A DNA stretch of 64,000 nt from Stagnimonas aquatica. Its GTDB lineage: Bacteria > Pseudomonadota > Gammaproteobacteria > Nevskiales > Nevskiaceae. Shown here piece after piece: positions 27,951 to 35,180 of the stretch (the stretch's first letter is position 1; the number at the start of each line of letters is the position of its first letter). The notes under the pieces are model-generated. The model saw only the letters and a program-made list of their open reading frames with translations. It had not been told where the DNA came from and did no database searches. The stretch lies in contig NZ_RJVO01000005.1 of NCBI RefSeq assembly GCF_003730135.1, positions 186,001 through 250,000 of the forward strand. Reading direction: 5' to 3'. Made by a program: the position numbers and the translations under genes.

Positions 27951-29141
27951 TCAGGCGGGCGGCAACAGCCCCAGGGCCATGCGCCACACCATGAAGCCCA
28001 GCAGGCTCAATGCCGCAGCGGCGCCAGCCAGTGCCAGCGGGTGATGGGCCAGCAGAGGTGCGAGCAGGCCGGCGGTCATGGCGTTGAACAGCAGCATGAA
28101 AAAGGCTTGCAGGCTGGATGCCGCACCCCGGTGATCGGGATAGCGGTCCAGCAGTAGCAACGCTAGGGTTGGAAAGGCGCAGGAGATTCCGATACCGACC
28201 AGCCCGATAGGCAATACCGTCCAAGGCAGCCCTGGCGCCAGCAGCAGCGCCACGCCGAGGTTGACGACCGTGCCCAGCGCCATCAACCGATAGGCCAAGC
28301 CCACGGTCTGAATCGGCGTGCGGCGCCCAGCCAGACGCCCCGACAGCAGGGCGCCCGTCATCATGCCGCCAATGGCCGGCACGAACAGCCAGGCGAACTG
28401 TCTCTCGTTGAGTTGCAGCACATCGAGGATCAAGGCCGGCGCACTCGCGATGTATAGGAACAGCGCGCCGAAATTGAACATGGTCGCCAGGATCAAACGA
28501 CGGGTCAGCCGGTCGCGCAGCATCCGCCCGTAGAGGCGCGCCAGCGGCCGCGCCGCGAAGGGACTGCGCGCCTTGGCAGGATGGGTTTCCGGCAAGGCCA
28601 GCAGGCACCAGAGGGCCACCAGTACCGAGAACGCGGCGAGCAGGGCGAATAGGCTGCGCCAGCCACCGAGGCCCAGCAGCCATCCACCCACCACCGGCGC
28701 CAGCGCTGGCGCGACGCCGAAAATGAGTGTGATGTGCGACATCAGCCGCTGCGCGTCCGGACCGGCGAAGCGGTCACGGATGATGGCGCGGCCGACGATC
28801 AGGCCAGCGCCGGCGGCAACGCCCTGCAGGGCACGGAAGGCCAGCAGGCCGTGGAAGCTTGGTGCCAGCGCGCAACCGGCCGATGCCAGTGCGAACAGCA
28901 GGGTGAAGGCGATGATCGGCCGGCGCCGGCCGTAGGCGTCGGAAATCGGGCCGTGGAACAGCGACATGCCGGCGTAGGCGATCAGATAGACGCTGATGGT
29001 CTGCTGCATCGCCGCCGCACTGACCCCGAAATCGGCGCCCATGGCGCGGAAGGCCGGGAAGAAAGTGTCGATGGAAAACGGCCCCAGCATCGCCAGGGCA
29101 GCGAGCAGAGGGGCGAGCCGGCCAGCCGTCGCGGACCTCAC
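27951..29141 (-). CDS. MFS transporter, Bcr/CflA drug-efflux type
   Basis: A 396-residue major facilitator with twelve hydrophobic segments. The N-terminal half carries STFFPAFRAMGADFGVSAAAMQQTISVYLIAYAGMSLFHGPISDAYGRRRPI, including the loop 2-3 motif SDAYGRRRP. RALQGVAAGAGLIVGRAIIRD, typical of Bcr/CflA proteins, follows. It likely exports toxic compounds by proton antiport; substrates are unknown. Its GTG start overlaps the plsX stop (GTGA), an unusual partner for plsX. Confidence 0.9.
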   Translation of the reverse strand: MRSATAGRLAPLLAALAMLGPFSIDTFFPAFRAMGADFGVSAAAMQQTISVYLIAYAGMSLFHGPISDAYGRRRPIIAFTLLFALASAGCALAPSFHGLLAFRALQGVAAGAGLIVGRAIIRDRFAGPDAQRLMSHITLIFGVAPALAPVVGGWLLGLGGWRSLFALLAAFSVLVALWCLLALPETHPAKARSPFAARPLARLYGRMLRDRLTRRLILATMFNFGALFLYIASAPALILDVLQLNERQFAWLFVPAIGGMMTGALLSGRLAGRRTPIQTVGLAYRLMALGTVVNLGVALLLAPGLPWTVLPIGLVGIGISCAFPTLALLLLDRYPDHRGAASSLQAFFMLLFNAMTAGLLAPLLAHHPLALAGAAAALSLLGFMVWRMALGLLPPA

Positions 29142-30154
29142 GCCGTGACGGCGGGCTGGGCGGCGGCAAGCAGGCTGCGAATGCGCCCGCTGATGTCGTG
29201 CTCCACCTCGCGCGCCGCCACCGCGATGGCATTGGCAAAAGAGGTGGCGTCGGCACTGCCGTGCGACTTGATCACCAGGCCATTGAGACCCAGCAGGCTG
29301 GCACCGTTGTAGTTGCGGGGATCAATGCGCGCGGCCAGACGGTTCAACACCGGCTTGGCGACCAGCGCCGCCGCCATGGTGTAGCTGGAGCGGGTGAACT
29401 CCGCCTTCATGAAGTCGCGGATCATCTTCGCCGCGCCCTCGGCCGACTTCAGCGCGACATTGCCGACAAAGCCATCGGCAACCACCACATCGGCCTCGCC
29501 ACGGAAGATCCCATCCCCCTCGACGTAGCCTGTGTAGTTGAGCCCGGAACCCTGCAACAGCTGGGCAGCGGCCTTGATGGTGTCATTGCCCTTGATCTCT
29601 TCCTCGCCGATGTTGAGCAGCGCCACCCGGGGCCGGGTGATGCCCTGCATGGCGGTGGCCAGAGCGGCGCCCATCACCGCGAATTGCAGGAGCTGTTCGG
29701 GCGAGCACTCGGCATTGGCGCCGAGATCCAGCATGTAGGGGCAACCCTGGGTGGCCGGCATCGGCGCGCAGATCGCCGGACGGTCGATGCCCGGCAGGGT
29801 CTTGAGCACGAAGCGCGCGGTCGCCATCAAGGCGCCGGTATTGCCGGCCGATACCGCCGCCTGCACCGCACCGGACTTGACCAGGTCGATGGCCACCCGC
29901 AGCGAGGAATCCTTCTTGTTGCGCAGCGCCTTGGACGGCGACTCGTCCATCGCCACCACCTCGCTGGCGTGCCGCAGATGCAGTCGCGCCGAAGACTTGC
30001 GGCCTAGCGCGGCACGCAACTGCGCTTCATCGCCAACCAGAGCGAGATGCAGGCGAGGATCAACGGCCAACGCCAAAAGAGCAGCGTCCACGGTGGTCTT
30101 CAGACCGTGGTCGCCGCTCATGGCGTCAATGCTGAGGTGTATCGACTCGGCCAT
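29138..30154 (-). CDS. plsX: Phosphate acyltransferase PlsX
   Basis: A 338-residue enzyme that converts acyl-ACP to acyl-phosphate for phospholipid synthesis. Signatures are LSIDAMSGDHG at the N-terminus, SAGNTGALMATARFVLKTLPGIDRPAICAPMPA, LDLGANAECSPEQL and VVADGFVGNVALKSAEGAAKMIRDFMK. It lies downstream of rpmF in the common yceD-rpmF-plsX order. The usual next genes, fabH/fabD/fabG, are missing and an MFS gene follows instead. Confidence 0.97.
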   Translation of the reverse strand: MAESIHLSIDAMSGDHGLKTTVDAALLALAVDPRLHLALVGDEAQLRAALGRKSSARLHLRHASEVVAMDESPSKALRNKKDSSLRVAIDLVKSGAVQAAVSAGNTGALMATARFVLKTLPGIDRPAICAPMPATQGCPYMLDLGANAECSPEQLLQFAVMGAALATAMQGITRPRVALLNIGEEEIKGNDTIKAAAQLLQGSGLNYTGYVEGDGIFRGEADVVVADGFVGNVALKSAEGAAKMIRDFMKAEFTRSSYTMAAALVAKPVLNRLAARIDPRNYNGASLLGLNGLVIKSHGSADATSFANAIAVAAREVEHDISGRIRSLLAAAQPAVTA

Positions 30155-30192
30155 CCGCTTGCGCTGGGGTGGGTCGAGGCGAAACCGGCCGC

Positions 30193-30402
30193 TTAGGCTT
30201 CGGCGGACTCGTCAGCGGCGGCCGCCTTGGCCGCCTTGTCGATCACCTTGCGACCACGGTAGTAGCCGTCGGCGGTGACGTGGTGACGCAGGTGCGTCTC
30301 GCCCGAGGTCGGGTCGATGGACAGCGCCGGCGCGGTGAGCGCGTCGTGGCTGCGGCGGTGACCGCGGCGGGCGCGGGATTTCTTGTCTTGCTGAACGGCC
30401 AT
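30193..30402 (-). CDS. rpmF: 50S ribosomal protein L32
   Basis: A 69-residue ribosomal protein starting [22 protein letters not shown] with [18 protein letters not shown], the clear L32 pattern. It is of the Cys-free type, so it does not need zinc. The C-terminal tail is Ala/Glu-rich and slightly long. It lies between yceD and plsX as in most gammaproteobacteria. Confidence 0.97.
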   Translation of the reverse strand: MAVQQDKKSRARRGHRRSHDALTAPALSIDPTSGETHLRHHVTADGYYRGRKVIDKAAKAAAADESAEA

Positions 30403-30458
30403 GTGAAGCTCCGGGGAATCTGCAAATTCGGCGGTAACGCGGGCCCTGAAAGCCCTCC

Positions 30459-30992
30459 CTAGCGCGCCGGGAACTTGCCCTTGAGAGCGAGAAAAGGGTT
30501 CGGGCGCGTGTCGCCAGGTCGATCATTATCGCCTACTTCCGGGCGGCTTGTCTCCCCCGGCCTGGCCGCGCAGTCGGTATTGGCGCAGCGCGGGGCGATT
30601 GGCAGGGCCAGCAAGGCCTCATCCTCCAGGGTCTCGCGCAAGACCAGCTGACCGCCTTCCGCCAGCACCGGCTCGCAGCTTTCCAGCAAGCGCTCTTCCT
30701 CGGCTTCGCTGCCGACCAGGCAGAGATCGAAGCGCGCATCCAGGGTCCACGACATCGGCCGCAGACAACGCTGACAGAGCAGGCGGAACTCGCCGCCAAG
30801 CTCACCCTGCAAGCGTCCGAGCGCCTGGACGTCCGCGACAAAGCGCAGGGCAACCCGGAGCTGGCCATCGGCATCCACCAGCGCCGCAGCCAGGCGCGGC
30901 AGCTCGGCCAGCGGCAGACTGGCTTGCAGCGCCAGCTCCCGCGCCACCGCCTCGGCGACATCCAGCTTTAAGGGAATTCCCGCGTCTCGCAT
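30459..30992 (-). CDS. yceD: YceD (DUF177) large-ribosomal-subunit-associated protein
   Basis: A protein of about 177 residues with the DUF177 signature [34 protein letters not shown] and ...[21 protein letters not shown]. YceD homologues affect 23S rRNA levels in plants and bacteria, and the gene is nearly always next to rpmF, as here. The ATG at 30992 was preferred because the longer start at 31022 adds residues unlike the family. maf diverges only a few dozen bases away, so the two promoters must overlap coding sequence. Confidence 0.92.
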   Translation of the reverse strand: MRDAGIPLKLDVAEAVARELALQASLPLAELPRLAAALVDADGQLRVALRFVADVQALGRLQGELGGEFRLLCQRCLRPMSWTLDARFDLCLVGSEAEEERLLESCEPVLAEGGQLVLRETLEDEALLALPIAPRCANTDCAARPGETSRPEVGDNDRPGDTRPNPFLALKGKFPAR

Positions 30993-31026
30993 ACACTTCG
31001 CACCTTTCTGCCCGGCCGACATTGTA

Positions 31027-31614
31027 GTGAGCTCCTCGACCCGACTGATTCTTGCCTCCGGCTCGCGCTACCGCGCCGAGTTGCTGGCGCGGCTGCGCCT
31101 CGACTTCGAACAAGCCAGCCCGGACGTGGACGAGACCGCCCTGCCCGGAGAATCCGGCCCGGAGCTGGCGCGGCGGCTGGCGGTAGCCAAGGCCGAGGCG
31201 ATTGCCAGCCGGCACCCGGAGGCCTGGGTGATCGGCTCCGACCAGGTGGCCGTCTGCGAGGGCCGCCTGCTCGGCAAGCCGGGCAGCCGCGAGCAGGCCG
31301 GCGAGCAATTGCGCTTCCTGGCCGGCAAGACCACCGATTTCTTTACTGCGGTCGTGCTCCGGCGCCGGCAGCCCTCGGTGCAGCAGGCCGCGCTCGACCA
31401 GACCACCGTGCGGATGCGCCCGCTCAGCGAGGCCGAGATCGAGCGCTATCTCGATGCCGAACCCGCCTACGACTGCGCCGGCAGCGCCAAGATCGAAGGG
31501 CTCGGCATCAGCCTCTGCGCCGAAGTCCAGAGCCGCGATCCCACGGCGCTGATCGGCCTGCCCCTGATCGCCTGCGCGGAACTGCTGCGCGGCGCCGGAT
31601 TGCGACTGCCATGA
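31027..31614 (+). CDS. maf: Maf-family nucleotide pyrophosphatase (YceF type)
   Basis: A 195-residue Maf/Ham1-like nucleoside triphosphate pyrophosphatase. It has LILASGSRYRAELLARL, SPDVDETALPGESGPELARRLAVAKA and VIGSDQVAVCEGRLLGKPG. YceF-type members hydrolyse 7-methyl-GTP; the position next to yceD-rpmF-plsX supports that subtype over YhdE. The start is GTG. The stop overlaps the start of the following cation-efflux gene by four bases (ATGA). Confidence 0.95.
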   Translation: MSSSTRLILASGSRYRAELLARLRLDFEQASPDVDETALPGESGPELARRLAVAKAEAIASRHPEAWVIGSDQVAVCEGRLLGKPGSREQAGEQLRFLAGKTTDFFTAVVLRRRQPSVQQAALDQTTVRMRPLSEAEIERYLDAEPAYDCAGSAKIEGLGISLCAEVQSRDPTALIGLPLIACAELLRGAGLRLP

Positions 31615-32633
31615 CCTCCTCCTTGCACCCTCAAGCTACCCCTCCGGCCTCGCCAGACCACGGCGACGCGCACCCGTCCCACGGCGCGCCGCCACGGCAC
31701 GACCACGGCCACGGCCACCACCATCGCCATCACCATCATCACGACCATCACCACCACGCCGCGCAGGCCTCGCACCGCCGCCTGCTGGGGGCTCTGCTGG
31801 TGACGGTGGCGGCGATGGTGGTCGGCGTGATCGGCGGCCTGATGTCCGGCTCGCTGGCCCTGATCGCCGACGCCGGCCACATGCTCGCCGATGCCGGATC
31901 GCTGGGCCTGGCCCTGCTCGCCGCCCGCCAGGCCCTGCGCGAAGCCGATGCCAACCACAGCTACGGCCACGTGCGCCTGCCGGTGCTGGCCGCCTTCATC
32001 AATGGCCTGCTGCTGCTCGCCGCCAGCGCCTGGATCACCTACGAGGCGGCGACCCGCATCTACCAGCCGCGCGCCATCGACGGCGGCACCATGACCCTGA
32101 TCGCCGGCGTCGGCCTGGCCGCCAATCTGATCTCGCTGGCCCTGCTGCACGGCGGCGACACCGAGGACCTCAACCGCCGTGGCGCCGCCGCGCATGTGCT
32201 GTCCGATCTGCTCGGCTCGGTCGCGGCACTGATCGCCGGCCTGGTGATCCTGACCACCGGCTGGCAGCTGGTGGACCCGCTGCTGTCCTTCCTGGCTGCC
32301 GCGCTGGTGCTGCGCATCGGCCTGCGCATCACCCGCGAGGCGGCGCACATCCTGCTCGAAGGCACGCCGCGCGGCATGGATCTGCAGAAGATTTCCAATG
32401 CACTGCCGGACGAGGTCGCGGGTCTGGTCAGCGTCCACCATCTGCATGCCTGGTCGCTGTCGCAGACCAAAAAATTGATGACCCTGCACGCGGTCCCGGA
32501 TGGCAGCGTCAGCTCCGCCGCCTTGATCGCCGCGATCCGCAGCGCGCTGGAGCGCCACGGCATCACCCACGTCACCATCCAGCTGGAGCCGGCGGCCGGC
32601 TGCGGCGACGCTGCCTGCGATCACCGCGACTAG
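31611..32633 (+). CDS. Cation diffusion facilitator (CzcD/ZitB-like zinc exporter)
   Basis: A 340-residue CDF transporter. After a His/Asp-rich cytoplasmic N-terminus (residues about 15-55, with runs of His) come six helices. Helix II has SLALIADAGHMLADAGSLGLALLA, carrying the HxxxD metal site, and helix V has GAAAHVLSDLLGSVAALIAG. The C-terminal cytoplasmic domain (SVHHLHAWSLSQTKKLMTLHAV) is typical of CzcD. It probably exports Zn, Cd or Co by proton exchange. It is coupled to maf by an ATGA overlap, an unusual pairing. Confidence 0.95.
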   Translation: MTSSLHPQATPPASPDHGDAHPSHGAPPRHDHGHGHHHRHHHHHDHHHHAAQASHRRLLGALLVTVAAMVVGVIGGLMSGSLALIADAGHMLADAGSLGLALLAARQALREADANHSYGHVRLPVLAAFINGLLLLAASAWITYEAATRIYQPRAIDGGTMTLIAGVGLAANLISLALLHGGDTEDLNRRGAAAHVLSDLLGSVAALIAGLVILTTGWQLVDPLLSFLAAALVLRIGLRITREAAHILLEGTPRGMDLQKISNALPDEVAGLVSVHHLHAWSLSQTKKLMTLHAVPDGSVSSAALIAAIRSALERHGITHVTIQLEPAAGCGDAACDHRD

Positions 32634-32652
32634 GGAACCGTCCGCGCCGGCC

Positions 32653-33318
32653 TCAGCCGCGCAGCCAGTCCGGCAGCGAATGCACCGAGTCGATCACCGC
32701 CAGCGCCCCGGCGCGGCGGATGCGTCCGGCCTCGTGGACACCGCAGGCGACACCCAGCGCCGGCATGCCAATGGCGGCGGCCATCGCCGCGTCGTACTCG
32801 GTATCACCGATCATCAGCGCCCGTTCGGCCGGCACCTGCAGCTCGGCGAGGATTTCCCGCAGCATCAGCGGATCGGGCTTGCTGGCAGTCTCGTCGGCGG
32901 TCTTGGTAACCATGAACAACGGTCGCAACTCAGCATGATGGCGCAGCGACCGATTGAGTCCGGGGCGCGACTTGCCGGTGGCGACGCTCAGCCAGTAGCC
33001 ATCGCCGTGCAGACGCTCCAGACAGCGCTGGGCACCGTCGAACAGCGGCGCCTCGTTGGCGCCGCCGCCGGCCGGACCCAGCCATTGCTGGCGATAGCCC
33101 TCCAGCAACCGCAGCACCTCGCCGGGCTCCGCCTCGGGATACAGGCGCGCCATGCCGTCGCTCAGACTCAGGCCGATCAGCTCGCGAATCTGCTGGTCCT
33201 GGCGCGGCGGCAACCCCAGCGCGGCAATCGCGCCCTGCATTGAGTCGACGATCAACTGGGCGGAGTCGGACAGAGTGCCGTCCCAATCGAAGATCAGCAG
33301 GTCGTAGGGTCGGTTCAA
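32653..33318 (-). CDS. HAD-superfamily phosphatase, phosphoglycolate-phosphatase-like
   Basis: A HAD subfamily IA hydrolase of about 221 residues. Motif I is LLIFDWDGTLSDS, motif II SVATGKSRPGL, motif III KPDPLM and motif IV MIGDTEYDAAMAAAIGM. Such genes next to rluC are usual in gammaproteobacteria and are often called gph, but the substrate is not certain. I chose the TTG at 33318 because GGAG lies six bases upstream and the family core begins there; ATG 33339 has no usable ribosome site. A diverged relic of the same N-terminal motif lies at 33440-33482. Confidence 0.87.
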   Translation of the reverse strand: MNRPYDLLIFDWDGTLSDSAQLIVDSMQGAIAALGLPPRQDQQIRELIGLSLSDGMARLYPEAEPGEVLRLLEGYRQQWLGPAGGGANEAPLFDGAQRCLERLHGDGYWLSVATGKSRPGLNRSLRHHAELRPLFMVTKTADETASKPDPLMLREILAELQVPAERALMIGDTEYDAAMAAAIGMPALGVACGVHEAGRIRRAGALAVIDSVHSLPDWLRG

Positions 33319-33439
33319 GACGAACTCCGTTCGAGCCATCCCTGGCGCGGCCGCAGTCGCTCGCGCACCCCCTGCCCGGCCATCCATGACCGGGCGTTCG
33401 CCGGGACGATCTGCCATTCAAGGCAGATCGTCTGATCCG

Positions 33440-33482
33440 GCTCACCCCAATCGAAGATCAGCAGATCATAAGGCCGCGACAT
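33440..33482 (-). pseudogene. Relic 5' end of a second HAD phosphatase gene
   Basis: Reading leftward from an ATG at 33482 gives MSRPYDLLIFDW, nearly identical to NRPYDLLIFDW of the functional gene at 33318. Here the reading continues as GEPDQ instead of the catalytic DGTLSDS and soon stops (TGA near 33319). Four codons differ synonymously (CGG/CGA, CCT/CCC, TAT/TAC, GAT/GAC), followed by 19 identical bases. A perfect 11-bp palindrome (33405-33415 with 33422-33432) lies between relic and gene. Confidence 0.6.
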
Positions 33483-33498
33483 CGGGCAGCAACCGGAT

Positions 33499-34791
33499 TC
33501 AGAGCTTCTGCAGGAAGTTGCGCAGCTCGTCCGGCATCGGCGCGTTCAGCAGCAGCTTGGGGAACTCGGCGGTCGCCGGCAGCTGCAGGAAGTGCGAATG
33601 CAGGAACATGCGCTTCAGGCCGCGTTCGCGCAGCGGCAGGTTGTCGTCGCGCTGTCCGTACTTGGCGTCACCGGCCACCGGATGGCCCAGCGCCAGGGCG
33701 TGAACGCGGATCTGGTGGGTGCGGCCGCTGAAAATCTCCACCTCGCAGAGCGTGGTGTCGCGGTACTTGGCGCGCGGCGAGAAGCGGCTCTTGGACGGCT
33801 TGCCGTCCTCGTCGATCTGCACATGGTGCTGGTCGCCGAGGCGGGTCTTGACCAGGGCCGCGTCGACGTCGCGGTCCTCGCCCCGCCACTTGCCGATCAG
33901 CAGCGCGAAGTAGCGCTTGACGATGTCGCCGTCCTTGAATGCCCGCTGGGCGCGCAACAGCGCCGGCCGGGTCTTGGCCAGCAGCAGCACGCCGGAGGTG
34001 TCGCGGTCCAGGCGATGGCAAAGCTCCACGTATTCGTACTTGTCCCAGGCACGGATCGCTTCGATCACGCCGTACAGCTGGCCGGTACCGCCGTGGGCGG
34101 AGATGCCGTGCGGCTTGTTCAGCACCAGGTAGTTGGCGTCCTCGAAGATCACCGCCTCGCGCAGCTCGTTGAGCACCCGGTCCGGCGGCCGCACCGGCTC
34201 GCGCGGGTCGGCCATGCGGATCGGCGGAATGCGCACCTGCTCGCCGGCCGAGAGCCGGCGGTCGGCCTTCACCCGGCCACCGTCGACGCGCACCTGGCCG
34301 GAGCGCAGCAGGCGGTAGATGTGCGACTTCGGCACGCCCGGCAGCTGCTTGAGCAGGAAGTTATCCAACCGCTGACCGTCAGAGCTGGCGTCGATGCCGA
34401 CATGGCGGACCTCCTGGCGCTCCGGCGGCGGCAGCGGCTCCTTGGGCGTGCGCAGCGAACCGTAGGCCGGGCGCAGGGCGTCGGACTTGGGCTTGGCCCG
34501 CCCGCGGGCAGCGGCGGCGGGCGCCGCGGCAGCGCGGCCGGCCGGCTTCGGCCGCCCCGGCGTCGACAACGCAGCACTGCGGGCCGGCTTGGCATTCCGG
34601 GCGGGCTTAGCACCATGGGCGGACTTGCCAGCGGCGGCTGGCTTGGCGGCGCGAGCGGGCTTGCTGCGGGGCGGCTTGCCGGCACCGGCTTCGAGCCGAC
34701 CGGCACCGCGACGGGCCGCTGGAGCCGCTTTTTTGCCCGACGGCGCGGCTGAACGGGTCTGCGGTTTTTTTGAGCGGGGGGATTGTGGCAC
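33499..34791 (-). CDS. rluC: 23S rRNA pseudouridine synthase RluC with long basic N-terminal extension
   Basis: The C-terminal 300 residues are a standard RluC/D enzyme. An S4 domain (RLDNFLLKQLPGVPKSHIYRLLRSGQVRVDG) is followed by the catalytic motif HRLDRDTSGVLLLAKT and GRTHQIRVHALALGHPVAGDAKYG. It makes pseudouridines 955, 2504 and 2580 (E. coli numbering) in 23S rRNA. About 125 residues precede the S4 domain and consist almost wholly of Ala, Lys, Arg, Pro and Gly; typical RluC has only a short leader. The start is uncertain: GTG 34791 (VPQSPRSKK) is the last one before non-coding-like sequence, but its ribosome site is weak. It diverges from rne. Confidence 0.9.
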   Translation of the reverse strand: MPQSPRSKKPQTRSAAPSGKKAAPAARRGAGRLEAGAGKPPRSKPARAAKPAAAGKSAHGAKPARNAKPARSAALSTPGRPKPAGRAAAAPAAAARGRAKPKSDALRPAYGSLRTPKEPLPPPERQEVRHVGIDASSDGQRLDNFLLKQLPGVPKSHIYRLLRSGQVRVDGGRVKADRRLSAGEQVRIPPIRMADPREPVRPPDRVLNELREAVIFEDANYLVLNKPHGISAHGGTGQLYGVIEAIRAWDKYEYVELCHRLDRDTSGVLLLAKTRPALLRAQRAFKDGDIVKRYFALLIGKWRGEDRDVDAALVKTRLGDQHHVQIDEDGKPSKSRFSPRAKYRDTTLCEVEIFSGRTHQIRVHALALGHPVAGDAKYGQRDDNLPLRERGLKRMFLHSHFLQLPATAEFPKLLLNAPMPDELRNFLQKL

Positions 34792-35180
34792 TATTACCCG
34801 CCGCACCGATTTCGGGCAGCGGCTCAATAAGAAGATTGGCTCGCAGCATAAGCGACGAAAGCCCTTAAGCCCAAAGCCAGCTTCAACATTCGATTTCACG
34901 CCCGCGCCGCTGTCTTTGCGCGGGGTTTCGCTTCACCCCAAAAAACGCCCGCACTCGCGGCGCGAAACCAGACCCAACGACGTGCACCCCGACTTCCCCA
35001 CCCTGCTTGCCCTGTGCAGCCTGCTCGCCGCGTTCTGCGGCCTGAGCGTCGCTGCCGGGCGCGCGTCGGCGGGAACCCGAGGCCGTGCCGAGCCGTCCAC
35101 GCCCCATATGCCAGGCGTGCCGCAACGGGTACTGATCCGCACTGCCAGCCCCCCGGGCGCGCACCCAAGGTCTTACTTAC
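34792..35180 (+). promoter_or_regulatory. Long intergenic leader between rluC and rne
   Basis: This 389-bp stretch between divergent rluC and rne holds no supported gene. Its left end is more AT-rich (around 34800-34910) and should hold the two promoters, though I could not pick hexamers with confidence. The remainder would be a long 5' untranslated region of rne. In E. coli the rne leader is about 360 nt long and mediates RNase E autoregulation; a similar function is likely but inferred from position and length. AAGG lies about 12 bases before the rne ATG. Confidence 0.45.

Noticed and set aside
31680..31760. Short tandem-like CAC/CAT repeats resembling a microsatellite
   Set aside because: They encode the in-frame His-rich tail of the cation exporter and are coding.
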